DNA of 64,000 nt from Mugil cephalus (GCF_022458985.1 NC_061789.1:9214357-9278356); one strand, 5' to 3'; positions 1 to 12,460 are shown, counted from the stretch's first letter. Notes: generated by a model from the letters alone, not told the origin. A program made the numbers and translations.

Positions 1-596
1 TTACTGTTTATTCTGATGGGAATAAAATGTAATGCATTTCATTTGAGACTTTTTGCATGTTAGCATTTGTTGTTAGTACTAAACATTGAGTAGCTTAGGC
101 TAATGCTATCATGCTATCCTGCACTCAGTGAGAAAACCAAACTTGCCGTTTAGCAGGTATAATGTGTGTCACCATTTTTTTTTATTATTATTATTTGTTT
201 TAGCATTTTAGCATGCTAGCAAGCTAACATGCTCAAAGTAACTTATTGTTTAAGAGGTGTTCTGTCAAAATCTGAGTTTAGTCAGTACAGAGAAGGTCCT
301 TTACCTGGAGTCCATTGAATTGATTAAAGTGGTTTTACTCTGAATATTGGAGGAATACTTGATGCATTCAATGTTGTCTTTTGAAGGAAAACTATCCATT
401 AAAGATAGAAAACAGTATGGGAATGCTAGTAGTTCTCCATGTTTGGTGATAATTTTGTAGAAGTCAATTTTGCTAGCTTCACTTTAGCTTCACTAAAAAA
501 TAAAATAAAATAAATTCCATAATTAAAAGAAGAAAAATCAGAGATTCCTCAGGATCTGTAATCTGCTCTGATTTCATGTGCTTATGTGAACACCAG
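1..596. other. RGS gene intron, no exon seen
   Basis: This A/T-rich stretch lies upstream of the first recognisable RGS exon. I see no splice-flanked coding segment matching the upstream part of an RGS domain, so it is read as intron of the partial gene that enters from the left edge. Confidence 0.6.
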
Positions 597-2110
597 GTGA
601 GAACTTGGCTTTCTGGGAAGCAGCTGAAGAACTGAAACTGGGCACGGCATCCTCCATGTCGACAAAAGCTGAGTCCATCTTCAAGTAAGACGAATAAACG
701 GTTGAATTCGACATCTTATGTGTGTTTGTTATGGATTTCTTTAGTGCTCTGTGCATTTTTTAAACCACCCATCACCACTAGTAGTAGTGATAGACTGATA
801 TAAGGACGAACTGAGTTTGGAGGTTTCTACAAAGTCAAGAAACAAGAGATCAAAAGCCTGAGTGTGCACAAGAGTGTACGGTTCTTTCTGAAGTATTATA
901 TTTCCTAACCGTCAGTAAACCACACTCCACTTCTCGCTGACTTCCAGTCGTTTGATATCATATTGATATCGAACCTCTGTGTATTCAGGACCTTCCTGGC
1001 CCCTGGCGCTCCCCGTTGGATCAATATCGATGGCAGGACGATGGGTCTGACCGTGAAAGGTTTGGACCATCCTCACCGCTACGTGCTGGAGGCGGCACAG
1101 ACGCACGTCTTCATGCTCATGAAAAAGGTGCGTCTCCCTCTTCGCTGATTACCCATTGCTTCTCTAAAATTCCCATAATTTGTGAGCTCACGGTTTTTCC
1201 ATCATCGGTACAGGACACTTTCTTCCGTTACCTCAAGTCGCCTGTGTACAAAGACATACAGAAGAAGGCACTGAACCCTGAGGCTCATAACTTCAGGTTA
1301 GTATTGAGTGAGGATAATGTCTGGTGTGTTGTATTGTAGGCCTCCTGTTACGGATAAAATGTTGAACAGGAGCTAAGAACACCGGAGGGTCTTATCTTAC
1401 TTGTATCATGACCACTTAACCAAAAAAACATAATTACACCACATCAACCTGTGTTGACCTGTCAGTCTGTACAAAGATACTGATCTGACTTTCCTGTTGT
1501 TGCTCTGCAACACTTAGCCAAACAGGAAGAGGTCTGCAAGGCTCGACTTGTAGTTTTCTGTTTGTCAGATGTTTCTTTTTTTTCTTAGAGGTGATTTGGA
1601 CTTCCAGATTGCTGAAAATGTGGCAGACATTTAAAATTAGATTTGTGTTATTACACTTGGCTCCAAGCCCCAATTTGCTGAGAGTTAGCTGCCGCCATGT
1701 TTTTACCATGTATAAATCACTGTAATTATTTTAAATGTCACTGATTGAGAAGCATGTTTAAGCTGTAAAAGGTTGGTGCACACAAATTTAAATTAAACAT
1801 TTTCTAATTTACATTGAATTATTGAGATTGCTCCAAGATGAAGTCAAATTTTCTTTAACTGACCCATTCAAACTGACAGCTACCCACAAGAAAGCGATTA
1901 GTCCTTAGACCTGAACTTTCATTATGACTTGACTCTATCACATTTCTGTTTCCTAGTCCGGCCCAGCTGGAGCAAAACGCTCAGAACCGGAGCCCGGGCA
2001 TCCATCCCATCCTACTCTGGCAGCAAGAGGAGGAGGAAAAGGCCAAGGCCGCCGCCGCCTCCGCTCCGGTCGATGTCAAGGCCATGATGAGCAAAATAGA
2101 CAGGAAGTAA
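597..2110 (+). CDS. rgs9: R7-family RGS protein, RGS9-like, 3' portion only
   Basis: GTPase-activating protein for Gi/o-type G-alpha subunits (RGS9 serves transducin in photoreceptors). Four terminal exons are visible: 597-684, 989-1127, 1214-1296 and 1957-2110. All have AG/GT borders and compatible phases, giving about 153 codons. They encode the second half of the RGS domain: the [13 protein letters not shown] helix, then [15 protein letters not shown], then [13 protein letters not shown], then the [12 protein letters not shown] helix. A short tail with an EEEE run follows, ending MMSKIDRK and a TAA stop. The WINIDG...TVKGL stretch fits RGS9 better than RGS11, RGS6 or RGS7. The short tail resembles the retinal RGS9-1 C-terminus rather than the long brain form. 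DEP, GGL and the RGS N-half must lie beyond the left edge. The family call is firm; paralogue identity (rgs9a, rgs9b or rgs11) is inferred. Confidence 0.85.
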
Positions 2111-2785
2111 AGATATGCAGCGGCCATGAGTGTGTGTGTGTCTGCATGTTCAATCATTTAAACAAAGCATGAACACAGGAGACATTCATCCGTCAGGGTG
2201 TATACTTCATGCTGATAAACGTTTTAGCAAATGTGAGATATCCTGACTTTGTCGTGGAAGGGAAACTTAATGGATCTACAGGGTAAGGGAGTAAACAGGT
2301 CCTTAGGCCAGAGCCTCTATTTGCAGTGGGCGTAAACTTTTTTTTTCTGTCAAATGGACGAAAACGACCACAAAAGAAACCAGGGACACAAAATTAACGC
2401 TACAAAAAAAGTGTGGTCACTGATTTTCTTCCATGTCTGGGGCTCGTTGTCTAATCTGTACATAGTTTTTCGCAGGATTAGGTTGTAAATACCCAAAAAG
2501 AAGACGATAGAAACGTTTCCTTGTGTTCCGTACCAACCACGATAATGTTGTATTTACAAAATCCAAATCAGATTCTTCATTAGTCTTGGAGATGTTTTCA
2601 GATTGTTATTTTATTCTGCCCATTAGCTGCTTGGCCCAGAGCAGTCACCTGAGCATGTGGTAGCTGTATATTTTTTGTGTTTATTGCCCTGTGCAGTTAA
2701 TATTGTGAAGAGATTATGAAAAAAAAGCCAACTCACTATTGTGTACATTAAAGCTAAATTTAATAAAGATCTTAAGATCAAGCTT
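2111..2785 (+). other. 3' UTR of the RGS gene
   Basis: Non-coding sequence between the TAA at 2108-2110 and an AATAAA hexamer at 2762-2767. It contains a short TG run just after the stop. The end is inferred to be 15-25 bases after the hexamer. Confidence 0.6.
2762..2767 (+). promoter_or_regulatory. AATAAA polyadenylation signal, RGS gene
   Basis: Canonical hexamer about 650 bases after the stop codon, and the only strong candidate before the convergent cog1 gene. Confidence 0.6.
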
Positions 2786-2789
2786 GCTT

Positions 2790-4110
2790 CTTTGATGTAG
2801 TTGTGTAATTAGGTTGGTAGATAGATAGACTGGTATAACTCACGCAAGAAGAAGAATTTGAATGTATAAATAACACTAGTCTGGAAGAAAGGCAGCATAT
2901 TTACTTTTGGGGTGAATTGAAGCTTTATAGCTACTGGATGGGACTAGGTTTTAGGATTCCTAGTTTTTCACAGTACTTACCTTGGGTTAGGCTGGAGAAG
3001 TCATCTGTGGGATGATGGTGTCATCCAGCAGTAGAGAAGAGGTAGAGCCACGGACAATCGCCGATATCTTCCACTATTTTTTCATTTCCACAAGGAATCT
3101 CGTGGAGTATAAGAAGGATAGTCCATCATAGGAGACACGGGTCCTCAGCTGAGGCAGGTCAACCACAGGGTGATCAGACCTCTGTGTGAGCATGTCGCAA
3201 GGTGACCATATGGTCATTTGGCAGCCCTCACTATCTGGTTTAGTCCGGCCACAAACTTCTTTCAGCGAGTTACATGTTCCAGGTTACATTTCCTGCTGCC
3301 ACCCAGTGGGAGAAGAACTGTCTGGAAATACTAAAGCTGTATAAAAGCATCACATACCTCTATTACTCTTAAATAAAACGATCGTTGGACATTTTTAAAA
3401 TGGAGCAAACAAATTGATAAATGCGAAGTGACTCATGTTTAGCATGGCTAGCATGTTTAGCGTCCTACATTAGCACAGAGGAATCATTAGTTTTGAAAGT
3501 GTTGGATCATAAACGAAAGAATTTCACAGATTAAAAAATAGCTAAGATTATATTCTCTTCTTTAAGGATATGAATGTACAACAGCAATATCAACCATAAA
3601 ATTATGACCACTGACAGGAGAAGTAAATAACATTAACCATCTTGTGACAATCCAATGTTCTGATGGGGAGATTTTGGACCTGGCATTCGTGTGGATGTTA
3701 CTTAGACAGGTACCACCCACCTAGACCAATAGTAATGACACTGACACAAACACACACACACAAAAGTGGTTTAGGAATAACTCAAAATAACATAAAAAAC
3801 AGACCCACGTCCATTCTTTGATGATGAGTCACAAGACCTACATGATATTATCAAGGTGGTCATAATGTTATGCCTGATTGGTGTATAGACACAGAGCATG
3901 GTAGCTAGAGTGGCTTAACAAGGTTTGGAACTGAATCCATCTGCAGTGATTGCAACAGTGACACCAACATACTCCTTACACAATATTTCTACTTTCGGAA
4001 AGTATTAAACCACACACGAGGCGTTTTCCCAAAAGACAAAATTATATTTACTGTACATAGTGTTCTCTTTTGTTACAAAGTATCTGAAAAGGCAAATAAA
4101 AAGTCATAAA
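2790..4110. other. Convergent intergenic spacer, RGS/cog1
   Basis: Lies between two gene 3' ends. It holds one inverted-repeat element (3589-3886) and a CA run near 3750. The part around 3000-3330 looks transposon-like, but I cannot assign it. No gene is seen. Confidence 0.6.
3589..3886. mobile_element. Short TIR element, copy 1 of a dispersed family
   Basis: Both ends carry the same sequence in inverted orientation: an AACCATAAAATTATGACCAC-like left end and GTGGTCATAATGTTATGCC on the right. The element is about 300 bp with no ORF, so it is non-autonomous. Related pieces occur near 5900-6086, 15243-15375 and, more weakly, 59373-59670. Tc1/mariner-related origin is a guess. Confidence 0.65.
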
Positions 4111-4114
4111 GGGG

Positions 4115-7100
4115 TTATTTCGCCATGCCAGAGAGCCAGCTGAGCTTGAATAAAGAAGGAGCCGTCGCCGCTGCGTCTTCGTCCTGGTCGGCGAGCTGTC
4201 GGAAGAGGCTGCCCGGTCGGAAGCTGTCGTCGCTGGCTACTGTGGAGGGTTGAGGAGCCTGGTGGAAGAAGAAAACGCTGTCAACGCGGTGGTTAAGCGA
4301 AGGGGACGTCGTCCACTGAGCATGGGAGAGTTGAGAGTCGGTAGGAGTCTTCCGTGTTAGCCGGGGATTATACTGTATAATATTAGTGCTCTGACACACC
4401 AAACCACAATCAAAGAACTGGACAACCACAAAGGCTGACTGTGTCTGTGTCTGGACCATAGACTGTATAAAGATAGGAACAGCTTCTCTAAAGTGAAGCC
4501 AAAGCCAATGACTGTATATACTATGAACAAACCCATTGTGACATCACCCATTGGATTCTGAACCTCAAAAATGAAGCCCGAAGTGGGCGGAGCCTGCAGT
4601 AGTAGGAAAACAACATTAAAAAACAACATTACATTACAGTGTGTAATCCAACATTTCCCTGTAACTGGTGGAGGTAGAGCAGAGCGAATTATTAACGAAA
4701 ATGCAAATGAATCTGGAGGAAGTGTGGCTCCGCTCTCGGGCCGTATTGCTCTACGAAGTCCATATTTATATACAGTCTATGGTCTGGACCAAAAAAAAGT
4801 TGCACCTGAACACACCACAAAGACTACAGCCAACGGCCAGCTGGGACATACGCTGCGTTCCACCGTGACAGGATATAAATCTTCACACCAGCAGGTGGCA
4901 ATCGTCTGTAGTCGTCATAGAAAAACGGGGAAACCAGAAAAGCTAGGGCTAGCTAGAGCTGATCTCAGATGGTCTTCATTTTATTCGCTTCTAAATGATC
5001 ATATTGTTGAGGAAATATTTGCAATCAAACGGGTCATAATGGCACGGGTTCACTGCTGTGAAGTTCTTCATTAGTCTGATCCTAAGCTGCTTTACAAGGC
5101 CAAGCAGAGAGTGGGTGATTAGTGAGAAGAGAGCACTTCAACTAGCGATGCTTGGATTGTTTGACCAAATCCATGCACAAATTATCCCTCTGCAGTAACT
5201 TTAACTAATTAATTTATCCTTATTAATGAATTATCAAACACACAAAGCCAGCTTGATCCACAGCGTTCAGAGTAAGAGATACATAACGGTGAAATCCTCG
5301 CATCACTAACAAAATATTGTTCAATTACTAATCATTCATCATCAAAAATCAATTAAGCACTCTCACACCGCAAATGCACCGAAGGTAAACCAAGGCACTA
5401 CTAACAAGCCAACACACACACACATATAAACCCACACTGGTGAACTTGCCTGGGGTTCTCGCATTCAGAAATGCTGGGAAAGGCAGAGGGCACAACATTT
5501 AGCAAAACAAAACAGTGAAAAGAGAAATCAAGACATAAAAGCAGGAAAAACAAATCCAAACTAAAAAAAAAAATGTAATACACACAAGAAGTCAGTCGGA
5601 GCAGACCTGTCTTTTGTTACTTACCACCTGGTGAGGAGCTTCAGACACCCTGGAGGAGGACTTTGACTTCCGTGTGTTGGACATGCTGAGAGGCAGCAAC
5701 CCGAACCTGTCGAGGACAGAGCAGTCGTGATGATTTCTGTGTTTCCAGTTCGTCCATCATTATGGTTCAACACTTATGTGACAGAACCCGAACACCTAAG
5801 AACCATCTGAAAAATCGTCCTTGGAAACGGTTTGGAAAAAGGCCACGAGCTTCCAAAGAACTGAAGGTGAGCTGTCACTGGTACCCAAGCTAGCTACACT
5901 GATCAAGAATAACATTATGACCATCTTCCTTATATTGTATGTTATATTGTAGTCTGTTCTAGGTGGATGATACATGTCCTAGTAACACGTGAATGCCAGA
6001 TCCAAAAGTTTCCCAGATGAACACTGAATTGTCACAAGATGGTTACTTCTTCTGTCAGTGGTCATAATGTTATGCCTGATCTGTGTATGTAGTTAGCAAG
6101 GCTTAGGTTCTTGCCAATTGTCTGTAGCTCCACCCAGGATGCTGACTGCTCTGAACCTTTTGTGGTTTGGCCACAAATGTCAAAGCTCGAAGTTGGATAA
6201 GGTGGTCTGTTGTTGTGAACTTGTGAAGAACAGGAAACCCTTTGCATCTTCACGAATGCAATCGATAACAGAACAGGTTCAAGTTTGTCTTAAACCAGCG
6301 CTCATGTCGTTGTCCGGAAGACTTTCGAAGCTACAACCCTCTCCTCTAGCGAATCGTCACGTTGCTTCTCACAGTTCGCAGAAGCCAGCGGGTTTCTCAG
6401 GACGAGCGACACCGGCTTACGTACGAAGCCTCTTTTGTTAAACAGAAACCAAACCGGTCTTGCTCATACAGTGTGTAACTTGCATCAATTGTTGACCCTG
6501 GACAAATATTTAAGAGAAGACAAACTGAAGCACCATCCTGGAGACCCGGCTGGTAACCAAAATACTGAAAGCAAAAAACAAAACAAGTGAAACCCAGAAG
6601 CTGTTTCTGTTTCAAGCTACGTGGATTTGAAGCCTGCTTACTCACGCACAAACATGTGGTGTTAATAATGATGGAATGTAATCATACGTACTACATTTAT
6701 GTTTTCATTTGAGCTTATTTCTTAGTTGGGGTTGGCGATAAAAGGCCTCCCTTTGAATAGATACATAAGGGTGCTTTTGCATTGCCTCACAGAGGACGCT
6801 GGTCCATCAGTGTGGCTAGGACGCATGTTGCGTTCACAGTCATCATGGACGACTGGCCACATGTGATCAGACCATTTGGGATGCTATGTATACATTCCTT
6901 CAATTTGTTTAAACTCCATCTTTGTTTCATCAACTTCCTCTGCAGTTTGACCATCACCACCACAACGGTATGTAGTCAACAAATAATGTTTGCCTTCGTC
7001 GTTTGGTTTTAAGGACGATTTTAAAAATTGCGAACCTGATCTGGCTGCTGGCCAGTGGAAGGATGTTGTAAGGCTCCTGGGAGTTCACGCTGCTGCTCCT

Positions 7101-10100
7101 CGTGGAAAACTGCTTCTCTGAGCCCGTCAGCAGCCCCAGCAGCACCTGAGACACAGCCGTGCGTTAGCTTATTAGCGAGGAGGTATCAGCTGATGCTAGA
7201 CGTTAACAGGCTTGAATAGAGTGTTTCCATGTTAATCAAGATAAAGGTACGCTGTGGTTCACGCGTGTGTGGACTTGTCTTGCGTGTGTGGAAGTACCGA
7301 GGTCCTCTGAGAGAGGCGGTTGAGGTTGGCGTTTAACGGAGGGGTGAAGACGTCCAGGTCGAAGGGGTCGATGAAGCTCTCCAGCCAATCACAAACTTCA
7401 TGGAATCTGGGGGGAAATAAAGAAATCTCCCATTTTTGACTGCTTGAAAATACCCACGTTTGTTAGGGAATTTTTGCTCGGCTTCACTGGAAGACTTATT
7501 ACTCAGCTCAGCTCCTCAGAATCATATCGGAAATTATATCGAGCCTGCGCCTGCAGAAGCCTGCAGGCGCCTGCAGAAGCCTAGCATGGCCATACTTCCA
7601 GTCCATCTGCAGTTTCTGACCACACCTACATGCATTTTTGTCCACTTACTTTTCATGCGATGTAGATTTTGTCTTAAACCCTTAGGGAGAAACGGCACTA
7701 GCCAAAAAATTCCAAGGAGTGAAAAGACAAGGGAGTCCAGCTTTGCCAAAGTCGTACTCGTATAGTTGCATACCTGGGGTCTTGGTGGGATCGGGAACTC
7801 TTGCCTTCCTCCGGTCTGCTGCCCAGTGTGGTGTTGAGGTAGCGAAGGTCAAACAGCAACTGCAAGGCTCTGTTCTGAGTCATGGGGAAAACACCCTCCT
7901 GGAGGATGAAGGGGGGGAAAATAAAACAAAGTAGAGAAACTTAAAAGCCTCACAGCGCTTCTAAGCAATTCCTTCCACCGCCTTTCCTTTATCTTATCTC
8001 TTCCTTCTTGGTCTTTGCCAATTGTTTCCTTTCCATCTGTGTGTCTGAGTCAGTTACCTTGCTGTGGCTTTGCTGTGTGAGGCCGTGGAAGTGGTTCAGG
8101 GCCTGAGACAGACACGTCTGCAGCAGCTCCTGCAATGTGGGCCGGGGCAGTGCGTGACCCCCTACCCGGTTCACCTCAACGCACAGCTGGAACAGCAACA
8201 GCTGCACAAACCAAGACGGCTGTAGAAGGCACGGAAAAGAAAAAAAAAAAAAAATGCAAGATCAGACCCCCAAAATCAGAAACAGCTGTCCTGTTCTGCC
8301 GGTGTTAAGAGAGGCTAACCTGGACTGGAAGACGGATTTTGGACGTGACGCTGCTCCCCGACTCTGCCTCTTCTTGGATTTCCAGATCGTCCCAGTTTGT
8401 CGCTGTCGCTAGGATGTCGCCGGCAGACTGGGCGTGCAGCCCTGCGCTGAACTTCTCCAGCAGCACCTGTCACAAAAGAGAGAGCTGTTATTAACAGATT
8501 TATGGCCAATACCTTTTCAATACGTACATTTATCAAATTGTTTTTTTCTTCATAGATATACGTCTTAGTTTCTAACTGTGTCATACTTTGGAGATGGCGG
8601 AGCTCCAGATGCGGTAGGCCTCCATGCTGCACCCGAGAAGCTCCTCCTTAAGCCCCGCCCACTTGGCCTGGGCGGGACTGACCTCCGCGGCAGCCCTGGC
8701 TTTGCCCAGCTTCTTTCCCTGCCTCGGGGTTCCCTTGGCCACGCTCTCGGATCCGGACTGTTTCCCCAGGATGCAGTTCTTCAGGTTGGGGCAGAGTTCA
8801 CCCATAGACTGACACAACCTGGCCATGAACAGGACTGAATTGAGGCGGACGGGGCTGGAGTCTGGGGAGGCGGCGGGCAATTCTGAGCGAACGGAGGAAA
8901 GGATGTGGCGAACGCAGGCCAGGCAGCCTTCACGCAACGCCTCCTCCACCGCCGGGGAGTCCGTGAAGCGGTTAAATGAGGAGGCTGACGAGCCGTTGGT
9001 GGTAGGTCCAGAGGAGGAGGCTGGCACTGAGATGGAGTCAGATCCTGCCAAGGAAAGAACGTAAGATGAATTAATGGTAGACCCTCCACAACCCAGTCAC
9101 AGCTTTACGCTAAGTAGTCAGGAGGACACATGAACTGGCTCTTAAAATGTCCCCTACCTGTGTCCTGGGAAGGAAGGTAGTACTGGAGGTCGTCCAGCCT
9201 CTCCTTCAGCTTTACATCTAAGGAAGAGCAGAAGTTCTGAACGCAAGGTGTGAGAGCCTGGGTCTTCATGGCCAGGCCGCTCCTCTGCTGCCCCCGCTGA
9301 GCCACGCTGACCCAGCCCGCGTCGCTCAGCAGGTCCCCCGGGGACTCGGACCACAAAAAGGACGCCACATCCACCTCGTACTGGGCCCCGCGACCAGCGC
9401 CAGCGTTGGCAGCCGAAGAGGAACCGACCGTCTGGTCTTCTAGATCCCGCACAGCTGAGGTGAGAAGCTGGACTGAGCTCGCTGAGATGGCTTCGGTTTC
9501 TTCTTTGGTGATAGCCTTGGGGACGAAGGAGCCATTGATATATTTCTGTTGTTACGGTTTAATATTCTTGATGTTAAGCGGAGCACCAACCTGCAGGCGC
9601 CGAAGGAATAGCTGCTGCAGGAAGTCATCCCAGACAGCCAGGGGGCGCTCCAGCAGTCGCTCACAAACGGTGCCCCAGTGCTGACTGATGGATTCTGTGG
9701 ACAGAAGGTCCCACACGGCATCTCTGATGGCAGCCAGCCCCTTGAGGCTCTTGACGTAGACCAGAAGGCTGCCAACACCACGGCAGATGTCCTCTTTACA
9801 GCTGAGGAGAGAGAAGACGCCAGCCAGGCATGGATTCAGATGATCGATTGATTTAGGGCTTAACTGCAAAGTTTAAAAACTTGGAAAGGATTGAAACAGA
9901 TGCAAAATTACTTGCATCAGTCTGTTCTACTTTATATGTCAAAGTAGCATTATCTTCCGAAGGCAAACCAGATCAGGTTATTAAGTTCACAGACGGTCTT
10001 AGACAGATTTTTTCAGTGCAGGATTTATATCTTATCATCTTCCTCCCTGCAAATGGACTCCTCTGCGGCTCAATACAATAAAACTGTCAGCGGTGCAGAA

Positions 10101-12293
10101 TAATGTGAGCAAATAACAGAACTTCTGACGGCAACAGAATTTGTCAGCAGTTCGTTACAACACCCTGTTACTGGAAGGCTTGTGAGGGGAAACATCTGCA
10201 CAGGAAGTATCGAGTTTCAGAATGAAGATGAGGCATTTGTTGTTGCACTGGCCGAATTAGTTAAGTGGAAATTAAACTGTATGTTAGACCTGCAACAAGT
10301 CAATTAGCGGACGGGCATGAAATGCACCAGAAAGGGTTATATAGCGAGCTGCAACGTGCAAAGAGCTACGATCAAATTTCAGATAGGAGGGTTTTGATTC
10401 TCTCTATGCTGCACAAACTAATTCTTTTAACTTTTATGTAGAAACGGGTAAAACGTCTGAGGATATGAGGCGTGTCCTTACGTGTTGATCCATTGCTGCA
10501 GGGTGTCCCGCAGGTGCTCTCTCTGTATTGGCTGAGCCAGGGTGCGGAGGGCCGGCTGAAACTCAGTGACCGACGGAGGCAGGTACCTGAACCAGCTACC
10601 GGTGCTTGCCTCATCCTGCAGCACCTTTTTGCCTTTGGCTGGAGGGAAATAAAAGAAAGAAGGTGGACATTAGCCTCCAGGTGCTAATTCAAACTTGCTT
10701 TGAAACAAGCATCTTGATTTCCAGGATGTCAGAGCCGTTCACCTGCACTGGTGGTGGAAGTGACGTTCTCCAGGATTGAGAAGAGCATGCCGCAGCTCAG
10801 GGCTCCCTCCCCTGACTTGGGGCTTCCGTCTGGGGGCAGATAGAAGACGGCGTAGGCCTGGAACAGCGTGGTGACCAGCAGCTCCACCAGGCTGCACACC
10901 TGAGCCTTGATCCCTGCACCTGGACACATTGGTCTCTGTTTAGAGGTTCGTAAAGTAATAAATTCTGCAAACAAAGCTTCCTGCTTTACAAATAGTAGAT
11001 ACCATGCTGTGGTTGGTTCAGCAGCTGATGGATGGAAGCCTTCCTGGCCAATAGGAAGTCAGCCAGGGCCTGACGTGGTGAGCTGTCCTCCAGCAGCATG
11101 GTGGACACCAGGGCCTCGGCGATGGCCTGATCCGACACTGCCCGGCCTCGCAGCAGAGACCTGCTGTCCAGCAGAATGGTTGACCTGCAAGAAAACATAT
11201 ATAAGTTCCTAATTCTTTCAAAAAGACGACATAAAGTAAACATCCACTAACCTGAAGTGTCCCGTGGTGGCGACCTGCCGGACCAGGATGGGGAAGCGGA
11301 CGAGGACGGGGCTGTAGTGGGCCCCCGAGGCGGCCTCCAGCTGCAGAAGATTGTGCAGGTAGCAGCACAGGAGGTAGAGCTGGGTGGCCTGGAGGTACTG
11401 GGACGCCTCCATGGCGCTCCAGATGCGCTCCGGGATCTCCAAGAGGAGCTTGATCTGGGAAGCCATGGTGTGGAACTTCTCCTGCCACTGCCTCTGACCC
11501 TACAACACATGCACACCTTTATATCTTGCTTGATACTTTAATTTGATAACGATAAGCAACAATATGAGGATAATAAGCGACACAAGACAACGTACTGATG
11601 CACAGTTTATGGGCATATATTCCCAATTTGCATTCATAAATGCTGCACGTAAATTCCGGTGCATGTGTGGAGTCATTTTAATAAAGTTTCACATTTCAGC
11701 ACTGGCTCGCTGCCGCCCCCTAGTGTGTTTTGTGGTTCCAGGGGCGTGAGAGCAAACGCTAATCCATCCCTAAAAGTTGGGGTTATGGTGTCAGGGATGC
11801 TATGAGCTACAATATTTTCACGCCGAACTCATCTATGTTTTGTTTTAGGTCACATAAGTTGTAAAGTGATGATATAGCTGTTGTGACTATTTAAATATAG
11901 ACAACATAACACTGAATTGCCACATTTTTAAATGACGTTTAATGATGCTAAGGTGACGCTAGGTGTAACGCTAGGTTCGCAGTTCACCTCCAGTCTGCAG
12001 CTGCTCACGCCGGCTTTGCTCTGTTTGAGGCTGTGGCAGTACTGCTGCATGTCCTGGATTGACCGGACGACACTCTCCGAGCACTGCCTCATCTCTCCGA
12101 TGGTGTCGGCGGCGTCGATCAGGTCCCGGTACCGCTCCCCCACCATCTGCCTCAGCTCCTCCTTCTTCTGCTCGATCTCCCCGCGGACTTTGCGTTCAAT
12201 CCGGCGGATCTCCTCGGTGTTGTAGCGCTCGAAGAGAACCGCCGGGTCCTTGATCTCCGAGATGCGGAGGGACAGCGCAGGGTCCTCAGCCAT
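4115..12293 (-). CDS. cog1: COG1, conserved oligomeric Golgi complex subunit 1
   Basis: Lobe A subunit of the COG tether, which captures vesicles for retrograde traffic within the Golgi. Coding exons in transcript order: 12293-11988, 11499-11252, 11184-11003, 10919-10743, 10638-10482, 9801-9591, 9515-9158, 9044-8587, 8466-8320, 8219-8058, 7898-7774, 7406-7298, 7145-7036, 5706-5625, 4258-4115. They total 2976 nt, or 991 aa; human COG1 is 980 aa. The ATG opens MAEDPALSL. The Vps51-type N-terminus follows (KKEELRQMVGERYRDLI at about 43-60), then EIPERIWSAMEASQ, NRVGGHALP, TQNRALQLL, FIDPFDLDVFTP and the C-terminal GSLFRQL...PSLFKLSWLS block, all COG1 signatures. Exon 14 has a second possible donor three bases away (5625 or 5628), adding or removing one Val. 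The gene converges on the RGS gene. Confidence 0.97.
4259..5624. other. cog1 intron 14
   Basis: Holds the inverted-repeat element at 4454-4784 and short CA-rich runs near 5410. The open frame across 4571-5074 runs through the transposable element and is not a gene. Confidence 0.7.
4454..4784. mobile_element. MITE-like element with GACCATAGACTGTATA termini
   Basis: The left end reads GACCATAGACTGTATAAA and the right end is its inverse, TATACAGTCTATGGTC, giving about 20-bp inverted termini on a roughly 330-bp element with no transposase. An inner block near 4638-4690 is repeated near-identically at 18062-18113 in rogdi. Confidence 0.7.
5707..7035. other. cog1 intron 13
   Basis: Contains an inverted, internally shortened copy of the TIR element of 3589-3886 at about 5900-6086. 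I see no exon in the rest. Confidence 0.65.
5900..6086. mobile_element. TIR element, copy 2, deleted
   Basis: The right side reads GTGGTCATAATGTTATGCC, preceded by a segment (about 6030-6060) that is the inverse of the ACTGACAGGAGAAGTAAATA and CATCTTGTGACAAT parts of copy 1. The left side keeps AACATTATGACCA. It is about 110 bp shorter than copy 1. Confidence 0.55.
7547..7582. repeat. 16-bp direct repeat with perfect palindrome
   Basis: GCGCCTGCAGAAGCCT occurs at 7547-7562 and again at 7567-7582. The junction forms a perfect 16-bp palindrome, CTGCAGGCGCCTGCAG, at 7561-7576. It lies in cog1 intron 11. Confidence 0.8.
9802..10481. other. cog1 intron 5
   Basis: About 680 bp between exons 5 and 6, with no convincing exon on either strand. 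A short A/T-poor stretch near 9880-10130 looks unlike its flanks but I cannot assign it. Confidence 0.5.
11500..11987. other. cog1 intron 1
   Basis: Non-coding, 488 bp. It includes TGCCGCCCCCTAGTGTG at 11711-11727, which on the minus strand resembles the CTCF core CACTAGGGGGCGGCA. Confidence 0.6.
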
Positions 12294-12460
12294 GGTACCT
12301 CCAGAACTACTTCAACCGATGGAGGAACTCCAACCCGGAAGACATCCGGGGAAGCGAACTTCCGGTTTCCACGTAAGCAAAACGCGATGAGAACTGAATA
12401 TGGTGCGTTGATTGGTCACCAACGCTGTCAGTCAATGCACACTTCCGTATGCGGAAAAAA
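12294..12460 (-). promoter_or_regulatory. cog1 5' UTR/promoter with ETS-type sites
   Basis: Immediately upstream of the cog1 ATG are several GGAAG/CTTCC cores of the ETS/GABP kind: CCCGGAAGAC near 12333, AACTTCCGGTTT near 12358 and CACTTCCGTATG near 12440. These are typical of TATA-less housekeeping promoters. The promoter role is inferred from position and motifs. Confidence 0.45.

Noticed and set aside
4571-5074. 167-codon ORF in cog1 intron 14
   Set aside because: It starts inside the inverted-repeat element and runs out of it. It has no conserved domain.
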